DNA of 64,000 bases from Eremomyces bilateralis CBS 781.70 (GCF_010015585.1 NW_022985087.1:148280-212279), one strand, 5' to 3'. Shown: positions 11,152 through 22,376, counted from the first letter of the stretch. Notes: generated from the sequence alone by a model not told the origin. A program made the numbers and translations.

Positions 11152-11480
11152 GCGACACCTGGGAGCACTTAAAAAGCTCTTTACTCGTTCCACGCCTCAT
11201 TAGAACAATGGCATTCACGATGGTATCCCTAATTTCCCCAGAAATGCTCGTGTTGGAACCGTTTTCTCCCTTGTGCTATGCACCGTATCAAGGGATTGCT
11301 GCAGAATCCGCCACCATGACGAGCATCCATTCCTTGCACGACCAATGGCAAACAAACACTGCAGGCATTGTATTTATGCCCTCACTGCTCCTATATTCTA
11401 ATTGACTCTGTCTAGATTAATATTTAGCTGCAAAAACGCATGAAGCGTGGCTTTCGTTGGTAGACCTCTGCTAGACGATA
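11152..11480. other. Intergenic
   Basis: Short spacer between two plus-strand genes. Only a 65-codon ORF without recognisable features (11208..11405) is present; it could be an upstream ORF or chance. Confidence 0.4.
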
Positions 11481-12713
11481 ATGGTGCACATCTGGGATAT
11501 TAAAGCGAATGGTGCGACTGTTATACACCAAGGGGGGAACAGTGGTGACCAAATGTCGAATACCGATTATATTTCAATTAGCCCGTCAACAGAAGAAGAG
11601 GAGGAAAATTGGCCCCTGACCCTCGAGTCGGAAGTGTTCGGCATGGCACCTAGTCAGATCCAAGAGGGGCCGGTTACGAGGGAAATCCGACGACACAAGA
11701 GCAGCAATCGGATTCATGCCCCTGATGCGACGGTGCTAGAAGTCATGTCCAGATATGACCGAACGGCGAAAGCACTTGGTGCGCAACTGAGCGGCAGATC
11801 TGGCACGGATCAGTCGAGTCGGGGAATCCCGAGCACCAACTCCAATCTAAGCGTCCGATCTGAGACACCAAGCCTGACGTACGATGACATTCCAATTCCT
11901 ATGAATGTCCACCTGCAGCGGCGAGGCGAGTGTGTTCGGGAGGCGCGCATGGTTCCTAGACGCGGTCAGCTGCTTCAGTTGCGAGCCTATCCTCGTCGAC
12001 AGTCAGTCCCGGCCACGCCTGTGCATTCTAAACACAGAGATTGCACGAGGTCCCCCGATGATCAGACGGAAGCACCACCTACAATGTATTCATGCAGGGC
12101 CGCGTCTGATCCGTCTTCATCTCCCCAGCTCCACATAGAGTACGGTACACCAAGCCCTACCTGGCGGTACTACGAGTGGTGGCATCGCAACCCGGCGTCG
12201 AGCCAATTGAACGCCATGGCTGGCACACCCACTTACATGATGTCCACTCCAATGGAGTTCCACGGCAGTCCTATGAGTCCTATGGAGCAGGACCATTTCC
12301 TTGGCCGGGGGCGCACGCGATGGACCGGGTCCATGGACGGCCTGCCTCAAGCACAAGCTGGAGTCATGTGGACTCCTGTCACCCCGAGCCCTACCTGGGG
12401 CTTCTCACGAGAACGGTCTATATCAACCTGTACCGAGGACACTGGCATCTTCAACAGCACCCGGACGGCGCAGTCAAGTACTCCGACTCGGTCAAGTGCT
12501 GCCGGAAGAGACTTGGACTGCCTCGCGACGGGAGGTATGGTCAGTGTTTTTGAGGACGATGATGACGATGAAGAGGCGGGCCTGATTGGCTATCTTAGTG
12601 GTAGGATGCGGAGTGGAGCGACACTACAGAGAAGGATTCGTGAATTTTTATTCAGCTGGTTATGGGATTGTTGGCCGTGCAGAAGTCGTTTGGGTGAGTG
12701 GGACCGTTGGTAG
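11481..12713 (+). CDS. Low-complexity hypothetical protein, 410 residues
   Basis: Uninterrupted 410-codon ORF. Family not recognised. Composition is Ser/Thr/Pro/Arg-rich and probably disordered. A short EEEEENWPLTLESEVFG segment near residue 40 and an acidic run (EDDDDDEEAGLIGYLSG) near residue 365 precede a C-terminal Trp-rich helix (IREFLFSWLWDCWPCRSR), which could bind a membrane or a partner. The words YGTPSPTWRYYEWW and VTPSPTWGFSRE are an internal TPSPTW repeat. No signal peptide. The length of the open frame and the ordered C-terminus argue for a real lineage-specific gene. Confidence 0.68.
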   Translation: MVHIWDIKANGATVIHQGGNSGDQMSNTDYISISPSTEEEEENWPLTLESEVFGMAPSQIQEGPVTREIRRHKSSNRIHAPDATVLEVMSRYDRTAKALGAQLSGRSGTDQSSRGIPSTNSNLSVRSETPSLTYDDIPIPMNVHLQRRGECVREARMVPRRGQLLQLRAYPRRQSVPATPVHSKHRDCTRSPDDQTEAPPTMYSCRAASDPSSSPQLHIEYGTPSPTWRYYEWWHRNPASSQLNAMAGTPTYMMSTPMEFHGSPMSPMEQDHFLGRGRTRWTGSMDGLPQAQAGVMWTPVTPSPTWGFSRERSISTCTEDTGIFNSTRTAQSSTPTRSSAAGRDLDCLATGGMVSVFEDDDDDEEAGLIGYLSGRMRSGATLQRRIREFLFSWLWDCWPCRSRLGEWDRW

Positions 12714-12856
12714 TTAATGAGCCGATGAGGAAATGAATTATGAAACAAATGAGTACTTCTATGTGACGATGATGGAAGAGAAAGCTGTGGCATCCACATC
12801 CAATCCAACCGTCCATCTGATATGCTACAATTTGGAGATCTCACCTACACATTGAC

Positions 12857-13907
12857 TTAGGGCATGAGAAATGGTCTCACCCAACATGACGTCCCGTTTG
12901 GACAAATCCCTCTCCGATTCAACCCTTTATCTCTCGGCCCAGTGGGCCCATCACTGAACTTTCGGATTCCCAGCCGCAGGAAATTCCTTTGCCTGGGGTC
13001 CGAGTCCGGGTAGGTCTTGTCGCCCCATCGACCGGTAAAATAAAGCCAGTCCGTCGGCGTCGCACCGTCATAGGAGGCAAAACTCGGCACCTCCCCGTCG
13101 AACGTGACCGAGTAGCAATACGCTGAGCGCAACGGATCGTACCGCACGCCTTTCTCGGTTTGATCCATGAGAAATCCAAAAGGGAGGTTGACGTGAGGGA
13201 TAGTGTGATCATGGTTGCCTTTCGTGGCATAATTGGCATGCGAGCCGTTGGACGAATAAACAACAGGCTGCCGATAATTGAGACCCTCATCAGCGATGCT
13301 TTTAGAAGAGGGTGCTCACCCTGAAGCCTTCTTTTTCCAAACAGTCGTAGGTAAACGCTTGTCCCATGGCATGTTGGCTGAACCAGACCGCAGTCGGTTT
13401 GCCATTTTTAAAGCGGATCATGCTGTGCTCCCAGTCTCCCACATGAGATCCGAAACTCTGGCCGAATACCATACTTCCTAGGTTGTAGGAGTAGAAGTAC
13501 ATGTAAAAGGCATCGACTTCATCGTTGCCGCGATCATGGACAATAATTGCTGCTGTTTTCGCATCCAGGGAGCCGCCGTTGGCGTCCAGCTGCGCTCCCT
13601 TTAGCCACGGCGGGTCCGTTGTGACGTCGTCATTAGACGCCAGGTAGATACTCGATCCCATGCCGTTGAGTCTGCTTAGGGTCTCCAGGTTGGGGGAGAA
13701 TGCTATGGGTTCGTAGTTGTGTTTGGGAGAGGTGTTTGCGAGGTGGGCCGCTATGTCGGAAGGCCTGTACGGATCTTTCGAATGGAGATAAACGATCGGT
13801 GCTACGATCCATTCAGCATACAGCAGCCCGACTAGAAGAGTTATGCACATACCGTAATCCTTGACATATTTTGGCAGCCCTTCAGGCAGGTCATCGATGC
13901 TGGCCAT
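12857..13907 (-). CDS. Vps62-family protein (vacuolar protein sorting-associated 62)
   Basis: Member of the fungal/plant Vps62 (DUF946) family; yeast Vps62 is linked to vacuolar protein targeting, exact biochemistry unknown. Three exons: 13907..13853, 13801..13320 and 13267..12857, giving 315 residues. The first junction (GTATGT...CGTAG, 51 nt, in phase) joins GLPKYVKDY to APIVYLHSKDPYRPSDI, a family hallmark. Later come VHDRGNDEVDAFYMYFYSYN, FGSHVGDWEHSMIRFKNGKP and QHAMGQAFTYD. The second junction gives GFRPVVYSSNGSHANYA and leads to WLYFTGRWGDKTYPDSDPRQ. An upstream in-frame ATG at 14018 would add a hydrophobic 37-residue leader, but 13907 matches the family start better. Confidence 0.9.
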
Positions 13908-14781
13908 GGTGAGTAGGAATTCTGGGTCGCTTGAAATCGATAGGATAAATGGATATGACGGGTATAGAATTAATATCAGAAACCCTTGGCTATTTCTAAA
14001 TTGTTCATCCCATGACATTCGCCCCTGCTGGGTTGCTGGACTGCGGTGTGACTGAGTCTTAGTCTCAGTACTATATTGTTAAGTGCAACCGGTTACCATC
14101 GGCCATATACAGACATCTGGCCATAAATCACATGGATAAGCTGAGGTAAACGCCTCTCTCATGTAGGAATAGAGCAAAGATGGAACAGGCAAGAAAGGGA
14201 AGAAATTTGGGAAGAAGATAATAGGGACATGCTGAACGTGGAATCATGAACCTTTGGGACGCTTGCGACAGCCAGCCGATCTCCTTGCGACGTATAGGTA
14301 CGTATTGTTGGTCACGCCAAAGTGAGCATATCGCGATCGAATTGCGAGAATGGCACGAGACTGAAAGGGTATGTGATGATGAGCCCATACATAGCATGAC
14401 ACAATGCATAAGGAGACCAACGACTTGGGGGAAACCCTTCAACAATGTCCATTTGAAGGGATCTCCAATTGTTGTATTTCGGAGTGGCGAGATTGCTTTC
14501 CATGAGAACAGTACCGGTAGCCATGCCTAATTTCTCACAATCGCCTCAACATCGAAAAGGGGCCAATTTGGATGGATGAGACCAGCACGTGTGTGTATGC
14601 ACAACCCTCAGCGTGCTCCCACCACATCCAACACCCACCAACGGCCGTACAAGCCGTTTGAGAGCCCACTCCATTCCAACCCCTAGAAAAGCGCTTCAAA
14701 ATGCCGGGGACACATTATCTCCAGTATATATCCGATTCCTTACAACACCTAGGCTAGCCACCTTCACTAGCGACTTGTTTT
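13908..14781. other. Intergenic (Vps62 promoter side)
   Basis: No gene supported. Two overlapping antisense ORFs of about 100 codons (14128-14530) have no family character and are likely chance. Confidence 0.4.
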
Positions 14782-15357
14782 TTACCGTGATCGGAAGGAC
14801 TGGTCGATGAGAGGGGCGTAGCGAGAATGCCGTGAAAGGATGATCGGGTTCTGGTGTGCTCTCGCAAATGCTGCGGCCGCGATAGGGCTACCGTCTGTGC
14901 GAATGGTTGTACCGATGCCCATGAAGAATCTAAACGGGCAGCTCAGTCATGGGTTGATGGAGTAGTGGGAGCGATGGAACATACCCAAACGTGGCGGATG
15001 AACCGACCATATATTGGCCCAACGTTCTCATCATCCCATTGGGTCCTGGGCCATAGCGGACGATGTTCGTTGCGCCTAATAGACGTCAGGTTATAATCCA
15101 CCGTCAGGGTGTTGTGGAGCATGGACGAACCGAAGATGAATCCTATGATGAGACCAACCGCTGGATATCAAGGTCAGAAATTGTGCGAATCATAGAGATG
15201 AGCTAGTCTCACTTCCACCCATCATAGCACCCATCTTGACTGTAGATTTGGATTAGCATGCGGCATGGAACTGGGAACGGAATTGCATACATTTGTCGAA
15301 CGTCGACGGAGCTCCTCCATGCCCGGCTGGAACGCCGGCACCAACTGGCACAGGCAT
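14782..15357 (-). CDS. MGR2: Mgr2/Romo1-family inner-membrane protein of the TIM23 translocase
   Basis: Small mitochondrial inner-membrane protein that in yeast couples the TIM21 module to TIM23 and gates lateral release of precursors. It is invisible as a single ORF because it is cut into five exons: 15357..15291, 15239..15213 (27 nt), 15160..15131 (30 nt), 15075..14985 and 14929..14782, total 363 nt, 120 residues. The spliced protein starts MPVPVGAGVPAGHGG, then MGAMMGGTVGLIIGFIFG (first helix, glycine-zipper type), NIVRYGPGPNGMMRTLGQYM and SSATFGFFMGIGTTIRTD (second helix). The C-terminal tail is longer than in yeast. All introns are GT-AG and all junctions keep the family sequence, so I am confident despite the small size. 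Confidence 0.92.
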
Positions 15358-15532
15358 TCTATTCTGGTGGATGAAGGAGAGGTTTGATATAAGGAAGGAA
15401 TTGAATAGGAACACGGTAGGTTAGGTATATATGAGAGACTCATCCATTTCATTGAACAATCTCGCCCCTGTCACCTATTCTAGCGACTGCAATCGATGCC
15501 GTCGCGACCAAAGTTGAGGGACTCTCGCGACC

Positions 15533-15781
15533 CACGTGATAGAATTTTACCGAATATTTGCCAGAGAACTGTCACGTGGCATATGGGACCAATATCACGT
15601 GGTGCTTGTCACGTGGGAAGGGCTTGGCTGTTGAGAGTGAGTTCCTTCATCCTTGACTGTTGAGATTTGAGACTTCAGAGTTCAGGGTCCAGACTTCACG
15701 CCTTCACGGTCTTCACCTTAGATGAGTCAGCAGTTGAAGTCAGCGAGCTGCGAGTCAGACAATGGGAAGCCATGTCACGTG
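15533..15781. promoter_or_regulatory. Cluster of five CACGTG E-boxes in a bidirectional promoter
   Basis: CACGTG occurs at 15533, 15573, 15596, 15610 and 15776, between the divergent MGR2 and FHA-protein genes. A TGAGTCA site, the Gcn4/CpcA-type half-palindrome, lies at 15723. CACGTG is bound by fungal bHLH factors (Cbf1, Pho4, SREBP-like). Which factor acts here, and on which gene, is inference. Confidence 0.55.
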
Positions 15782-16586
15782 CGGAGACGTTAGACCAGTT
15801 GTCACTTTCCTTCGCTTCTCGTGCTGGTGAAGCGGGTGAATAAGAGTCTCTTAAGTGGTGAAATTGTCTGATCTATTCTAACCATGATGATACCCTTTTT
15901 GACAGTTCAATCAAGAAGACTGGTGTAACCGATGTCTGTAATAGTAATACTGTTCGCAGTGTGAACGAGTTGTTCAGATCCTGGAGTGTGACGGGCCAAG
16001 CCCTCTGCCGCTCGCTCACTCTCACAGTCCTCACTCCTCACAGTCTCCCGCTCAGAATCTCCTCCTAATCCATCCCATTCATTCCTTTCTCCTCTCCAGG
16101 AAACAATCCCTCATCATCCCATCCCTCTGCACCTCCCTACACGACCACCACCCGCCCTGCAATTACCTTAATCCACCCTCATACCATCTATCCTGCTCCT
16201 GGGTCCTTCTGGACATTGGTTTCTGGCCCATTTGCGCCCTTGCAGCCGCTGCAGTGTCCCATCTTGTCCAACACTTCTGTTGAGCAGTCAGCACCTTTGC
16301 ACACGGACCAACTCACACGACCCAGTGGCCGCCCCCCGGTATCATCCCAAGTCTTGTCAACGGCGACGGATTTCTTATGGTGCTGCGATCGAGCAATCCG
16401 CTTGCGTTGTTTATTCGGTTTCGCAAACTGCGCGTCTGGCGCTCCTTGTCGTCCATCTGTGGTTAGGTGGAGAATCGTCAACCACCCAGGACACCCAGGA
16501 CACCCAGGACGAGCATCAAGCAGCCATAACCGCCGCAATCCGCATCACTTGGGCTCCGACCCTTCTTTCTCCGCCGTTCTTTGCCC
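15782..16586. other. Long CT-rich leader region of the FHA gene
   Basis: From about 16015 the plus strand is strongly C/T-rich, as in leaders of many fungal genes. A 9-base tandem repeat (ACACCCAGG three times) sits at about 16489-16515. ORFs here lack recognisable features. It probably contains the transcription start and 5' UTR. Confidence 0.45.
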
Positions 16587-19018
16587 ATGACTGCTGTCGC
16601 TCCCCCTCCGAACTTCCAACCGATTCCTCGCGCAGGATGGTCGAGTGCTAATGGTGGTTCCAACGGCCTGAATGCCATGAGCGCCGACGAAGTTTCGCGC
16701 ATGCTCATGCCCCGAAAAAGTGCCCAACGATCCAACTCGACATCGTCCATCACTTCCTCCGCCTCTTCGTCCTCAACTGTCTCCGCTACTGCCGTTCAAC
16801 CCAACGGAGTGCTGCCAAATGGCGATTGGAGCGTGCGAAGAAAACCGGGGAAGGGGCTATGGGCTCCTTCCAAAGCCGAGCCTGTATCGGAATTGTCGAA
16901 TCCGAGAATGCAACCCGTAGCATCAACCGCCGGCCCATCTGCTACGTCGAGCATATCGGCTCTACAGCCGCCTTCTATGGTTCCCTCATCGCTTCCACCT
17001 TCTCCCCTCCTCCAACCACATACCGCGACAGGAAAACCGCGGGTCCCAGAACGCGCCGAACACACTCCTATACTCTACCTGACTCCGATGAACGGGACCT
17101 TTGAACGGAAGACCATCACCCTCCCATTCTTTCCGGACGTGGTTCGCATTGGACGGCAAACAAACCAGAAGACTATACCAACCGCGACCAATGGCTACTT
17201 CGATTCGAAAGTGCTGTCGAGGTCACATGCCGAGATCTGGGCGGATCGAAATGGCAAGGTTTTTATTCGCGATATCAAATCGTCCAATGGAACCTTTGTG
17301 AACGGTTCGCGGCTTTCTCCAGAGAATAAAGAATCCGATCCTCACGAGTTGAGGGAGCAAGATGTGCTGGAACTGGGTATCGACATTGTTAGCGATGACC
17401 AGAAAACCGTCGTCCACCACAAGGTTGCCGCTCGAGTGGAGCATGCAGGTTTCTACAGCACCGCGAACAGCGTGTTAGACCTCAATTTCGGGGACCTCGA
17501 TCCAAGCACGTCGGGCTCTTTGATCAGCCCGTCGCTGGGTCAAACGATTGGGCAGATGCGCGGTCGCTCTGGAAGTCAAGGTTCAATTGGAAATCGCCCA
17601 GGCTCGGCGGCAAGCATGGCGGGGAGTAACATGTCGTATGGCCAACAACGACAACACTTCTGGCTTGCACCCATCACAATGGATCAAATAGTCAAGAAAA
17701 TCAACGTGAGTAAATGTGAACTCTCTCAGAAAAACCCTAAACTCATTCGTTTTCACCACAGGCCGAGTTCAAACAAGCCAAACAGCAGTCCACCGATCTG
17801 CAAAGAACCGGCCAGTATCTCGAGAGTGTTCTTGTTGAACCAAAGAAGGAAGGAAACCGAAGCTCACCGACTGGTCAAAACAAATACATCTCTGTCAAGG
17901 GTGATATCAAAACTCGATTTTCCGATCCGCCTGCTCCTCCGCCACAACAACCCTTACCCGAGAAACCAGACGTTGCTCGTTCCAGCGCCGACTCCCTACC
18001 TCCACCTCCCCTGCGCCGAACTGACACCGAAAAATCACCACCGAAATCGCCACCGAAGCCACATATGAACGGAGGGCCCTTGCGAGCAGACATGTCCGAT
18101 AAAGGCGAGGTTTCCAAACTAGTCGAAGCACTCAATACCGCCAAACGGGAACTGGATAATCAAAACATTCGACTGAAAGACCTTGAAGAGCTTCTCGCGC
18201 ACGAGCGGCAGGCGAGGGAGAGTGCCGAAGAACGTGCGCAGAGGCTAGAAATCGAGAAGACTACACACGTGCCATCACCCTCAGCTGAGCCGGACATCGC
18301 GACACCGGAGGTCGATGGAGATATCGATGCTACATCGAAAGAGCAAACGTTGACCGAATCGACCACGAGCGCGGCTCAGGAACCAGACAGCTCCTTGCAT
18401 TCTCGCCTTCAACAACGCCTGGAAGCGATGATGTCCGAATTGACTGAAACGAAGAATCAAGCCGAATTGTTCCGCAAGCGTGCCGAAACTGCTGAGAAAG
18501 AAAGTGCCAATGACCGCCAGTCCTTGCAAGAGATGGTCGAAAGGATTCGACGAGAGGACGCCGAGCGAGAGGCCAGAAAAAACGACCCCAAGGACGAGCA
18601 ACGAAAACCGAAGCTCGTCAAACGTCTTAGTGGTGGATCAGGTTGGCTGAAGAGTCCCCTTGAACTCGAAGGAGCCCAGCACGAAGGCAACACCGCGGAG
18701 ACAGCAAACGGAACGCTCATCCACTCACGACCATCATCGTCCAGCTCATCCAAGTCCCTCGAAATTGAAGCCGCCGAAGTTGCTGCCGAAGTGGTGAAGA
18801 AAATCGGGCTTCAGAACGGCTCTGCGCTGACGGCGGGGCACGTCGAGCAGCAGCTGGAGCAGGCGGTGGGCCAGGTGCTGGGGGGCCGGCCCTGGTTGAT
18901 GAAGGGCTCCAATTGGGACAATGCCGAAAGCGCTACGCCATACGCGAGCATGCTCGGGGTGGTTCTGATCGGGGTGGGACTGATGGCGTGGATGAACAAC
19001 TGGCAGAAAGACCGCTGA
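16587..19018 (+). CDS. FHA-domain, coiled-coil, tail-anchored protein (Vps64/Far10/SLMAP type)
   Basis: Probable STRIPAK/Far-complex subunit at the ER or nuclear envelope (SLMAP in animals, Far9/Far10 in yeast, a Ham-type hyphal-fusion protein in Neurospora). Exons 16587..17705 and 17762..19018 (intron GTGAGT...CACAG) give 791 residues. Order: disordered Ser/Pro-rich N-terminus; FHA domain at about 160-260 with VRIGRQTN, SRSHAEIW and DIKSSNGTFVNG (the phosphothreonine-binding R, S, H and N positions all present); VKKINAEFKQAKQQ coiled coil after the junction; Pro-rich linker; a long coiled coil (VEALNTAKRELDNQNIRLKDL onward); and one C-terminal helix, ASMLGVVLIGVGLMAWM, ending in NNWQKDR, a tail anchor. 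A TTG six bases upstream in the same frame is not needed as a start. Confidence 0.88.
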
Positions 19019-20114
19019 AAGTCATGTGACAGACTTGATGAAATCCAGAAGACCATGGCTGTGCTCTGCGTTGGATACACGATGTTCCCCGCCCGTCCGA
19101 TGACAGGTGGATAGGGAGCTACGTGGAAGGGAGGGAGCTTAGTCCTCTTACAGCTCTGAGGAACCTTCGACTCCAACCCGCCGATGAACCAGCGTCGTGG
19201 CGTGGCAAGGCAAACCGAAGATGCTAGCCGACATCGCCGACGTCTACACTAGCCCTAGCCATGCTCGCATGGCTAGATCGGGGCATTAAAAGCTCCATCA
19301 CTCACTCCTTTCCCTTTCTTTTCTCATTCTTCTCATTCTTAAGCGGTCCTGCTACTAAATTCGGGCGTCTGCTAGGCATTCTTGGCGTCACGGGGCATAC
19401 ACGAAACACGGCTTTCACGGGAACGTTACTGGGTATTGTTTTCTCACGGGGTGAATTGTCCGATGACTACTTTCATGTACATTGTTGTATGTGCAGATGG
19501 ACGCTCGTTGCCACCAACTTTCTTGAATGCGTCCTGGGATGACCTGTCACTTCTTATACCACATCCGAGCTGCAGCGGGCGAGCGTATGAGTACGGTACT
19601 TCTAGAACTTAAATCATATTATGATATGGATTCATCTCGTGATGTTTCGAGTATCGACCTTATGCTAGGTTGGAGACGTGCCAGTGCCCTTGGATAGTTC
19701 TGTTAACCTTTGATGTATTCCTACACGCCCCTTATCTACACATATGTACCCACTGGATACGCATACACGGAACTAGAATGCCCTCCTCTATCGTCTTCCC
19801 CTTTCTCTTCTTCTTTTCTTCAGCTTAGCCTTAACCAATCAAGGTATCGATCTGATCTCATTATGCCCTAACGTGGTTCGCTAGCCGTAGAATACGTAGC
19901 ACTCGTCGTACTGTCAATGATGAAACTTGACTACATCACCATCCCACACAGAACACCGCTGTTGTTCTTCTCTTTCGGACGTTGCGCAGCCACACCTAGA
20001 AGACACCGTAAACATTTCAACAAGAATCGTCCAGGGAAGAAATTTCACTCATGTAGCAAGATATCACCCACCTTCTCAATCCAAATGAGATGCTTACACA
20101 CCATGCAGCGGACA
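19019..20114. other. Intergenic, no gene seen
   Basis: About 1.1 kb between the FHA gene and the membrane-protein gene on the other strand. Open frames are under 101 codons and featureless. Several T/C-rich stretches are present (for example 19300-19345 and 19790-19830). Confidence 0.45.
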
Positions 20115-20993
20115 TCAGCTCCGACCATGACCATCCAACTCAACGCGGTCGGCTGCATTTATGTCCGAAACCGTGTTCGGACGCTGTACGTAAGTTTCGG
20201 GCAACTCCTTTGCTTGTAGGTTGACTGGAAGCGTGGTGGGGATTTGCTGCCGTCTTTTACTACGCTTCCTCCAGAAATACCATGCGATGAAGAGCACTAG
20301 CATTCCAATAATGGTAGCAAGGACAGCAATGGCGATGATGGCACCCTGGGGCAAGCCTTGATGTGAAGAACTGCTGCTCGTACCTTCAGACTCGGGTGGT
20401 CCCGATCCCGATGTTGTTGGGATTCCTGGCACTGAAGTGACTGACCCTATTGTTGAAGCGGTCGCCCCGCTGCTAGTGATAGATGTAGCTACCCACTAAC
20501 GCTCCCAGTTCCAGTTCCAGTTGCTTGGCTGAGCTGTTCTCCGATTAGTACGTTCACCGTACTGGGAAAGAAGTCCCTACCAAGGTCGATGACATGCTAG
20601 ACGGTATTGGCAGGTTTGGATCCATACAAAGATGACCAACACTGGTCGACCAGGTTCCAATCGTGTCGGCTGGACAACAGAAGTAGTCAGCGAACCTCCA
20701 CAGCCCCCAGGAATTGTCGGCGCACGCAGATAGCGCCTGAACGGTGGGTTGGTAGTCCCCAGTCTATGTCTGCTTGGAGGTTCAGTTAGTCCCGAAGCTC
20801 GAAAGGCGCCGAAGCGCGAGATCGATAAAACCTGTCACCTACCACTTGGACACCATACCACTGGAGTATAATGGAAATCTGGGTTAATACAAGTCCATCC
20901 AGGAGGGCAGCAGCTTGCGGACCCGCGTTTGTCGGTCCCTGATGGACAGGGGTTCACCATAAGTCCGAAGCCGCCAAAGGAAGAGTATCCCAT
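20115..20993 (-). CDS. Cys-rich ectodomain, single-pass membrane protein (frame unresolved)
   Basis: A small fungal cell-surface-type protein. The N-terminus from 20993 (MGYSSFGGFGLMVNPCPSG) has a Cys-rich segment, CCPPGWTC. The best in-phase junction runs from a GTATGG donor after HYTPV to a TAG acceptor before TGDYQPTV, leading to LSACADNSW and YFCCPADTIGTW. A Ser/Thr-rich stalk follows, then a clear transmembrane helix (GAIIAIAVLATIIGMLVLFIA), basic stop-transfer WRKRSKRRQQ and a cytoplasmic tail with LPETYVQRPNTVSD. Between the Cys-rich part (frame ends at GSVSG stop, near 20490) and the stalk (VATSITSSGATAST) the frame changes by one. I cannot find a convincing intron, so either a weak intron or a frameshift lies here. 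I know no confirmed function; a Mid2/WSC-like sensor architecture is only a resemblance. Confidence 0.5.
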
Positions 20994-21320
20994 CTTTAAA
21001 CTTGAAATCCAATCTGCAGAACAGCAAACAGGTTTAATTTTTCAAGATTTTCAAGATTTTCAAGAAGCAGAACTGGCAGAAGGGTAACCCAGCCCTCAGG
21101 TATGAGACGAGATCGCAATAATGCAGCCGCCAGCCATAATACTTAAGTTGTTGGTTCTCGGAGACCAAGAGCGCCACAACCTGCACACGGCTACTATATC
21201 CTGCATGCACACTGCCACCACCATGTAGTTACGCAGAACTCACTCCACTCAGCGTGAACAACTTCTCGGCTGATTTTTCTGGCTTTAGAGTTTCGATAGC
21301 CACCGCTTGGATCAATCAAC
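20994..21320. other. Divergent promoter with short tandem repeat
   Basis: Short spacer between divergent genes. A tandem TTTTCAAGA repeat (about four imperfect copies) occupies roughly 21038-21066. No gene. Confidence 0.45.
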
Positions 21321-22361
21321 ATGGATTCCAACGACATCGCAGAACCGGGGAAAATGAGGCTGCCGCCAGAGATCCTGATGCAAATCATCGAATCCATTGC
21401 GCCGTCCTCTCACTCTGTCATCCTGCCTGCTACCCATCCGACAACAAAGGCATGGCTGGCATGGTCACTCGTCTGTCATGCGACAAGCTCTGTTGCGGTG
21501 AATCTCTTAAGGAAGCATTGCGTTTACCTCGATTCTCAAAAACGGCTAGGTGACTTTGTGAAGGCCATCTTGCCTGGGTCTCATTTACCGTCCGTACCAG
21601 CCCCGGCGCATTGGCCTCTTCACCCATTCTTGCCACTCCCGGGGCACTGGAATGTCACCGCCATATATCTCGCCCCGGAAGGGACATCGATGAGCGCAAT
21701 AATTGGACGATGGATACGGTATCTATGCTATTCGGTCTACGGCACCCTTCGCAGACTCGTCGTTAATCTACCCTCCCCTATAGCCTTCCCGCTGGAGAAC
21801 TCCATAGGCCACCATCCGGTCATTTGGGAGGGGTTCGACCAACTAAGCCAGTTGGAAGAATTCGTGAGCCTTCGCGACGATCTCTACTTCCCGGACCGGA
21901 ACTGGTCGCGCTGGTTGCGCTATCCAACATGGACGTATTGGCCGAAGTTAAAGCGTCTCGCGCTTTACAACCTCGACGCGAACTTCAAGTTCTGGCAGGA
22001 GATGGCAGGGTTGGAGATGTTGGAGCAACTGGTCCTCGCTCGTACAAGCAGCATGGTACAAAGAATCTCGTTTACGTCATATACTGGCCTCACTACCAGA
22101 CCGCTCAAAGTCGTACTGGCCAATGTGGAATCGGAGCAGCCTCAAGGGCTTCTGGAAGCTCTGGAGCCTCCTTGGGTTGAGCAAGCGACGCCTTTGGATG
22201 TCATGGTATACGACATTCCTACCTCGTTCTATGGGGATGAAGAGCCGGGCGAGCTGTGCCAGAGCTGGGCTACTTCGCACGCGGTTCAAGGTACGATTTG
22301 GGATTGGCAAGGCGAACATGTCGCTGTCGAATGGAAGGAACAACAAAATACACAGGAGTGA
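21321..22361 (+). CDS. F-box-like protein
   Basis: Single-exon ORF of 346 residues. The N-terminus MRLPPEILMQIIESIAPSS, followed by AWLAWSLVCHATSSVAVNLL, matches a degenerate fungal F-box (Skp1-binding helices). The remainder (WPLHPFLPLPGHW, LRRLVVNLPSP, LSQLEEFVSLRDDLYF, WPKLKRLALYNLD, LEMLEQLVLARTS) looks like the irregular leucine-rich substrate part of Aspergillus F-box proteins. The role would be a substrate adaptor of an SCF ubiquitin ligase, which is inference. It ends 15 bases before the stop of the archaemetzincin gene on the opposite strand, so the two 3' ends nearly overlap. Confidence 0.72.
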   Translation: MDSNDIAEPGKMRLPPEILMQIIESIAPSSHSVILPATHPTTKAWLAWSLVCHATSSVAVNLLRKHCVYLDSQKRLGDFVKAILPGSHLPSVPAPAHWPLHPFLPLPGHWNVTAIYLAPEGTSMSAIIGRWIRYLCYSVYGTLRRLVVNLPSPIAFPLENSIGHHPVIWEGFDQLSQLEEFVSLRDDLYFPDRNWSRWLRYPTWTYWPKLKRLALYNLDANFKFWQEMAGLEMLEQLVLARTSSMVQRISFTSYTGLTTRPLKVVLANVESEQPQGLLEALEPPWVEQATPLDVMVYDIPTSFYGDEEPGELCQSWATSHAVQGTIWDWQGEHVAVEWKEQQNTQE

Positions 22362-22376
22362 GATATCCAGTCGACC

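Noticed and set aside
16216-16651. Overlapping ORFs upstream of the FHA gene
   Set aside because: Lie in a CT-rich leader, overlap each other on both strands and lack protein-like features.
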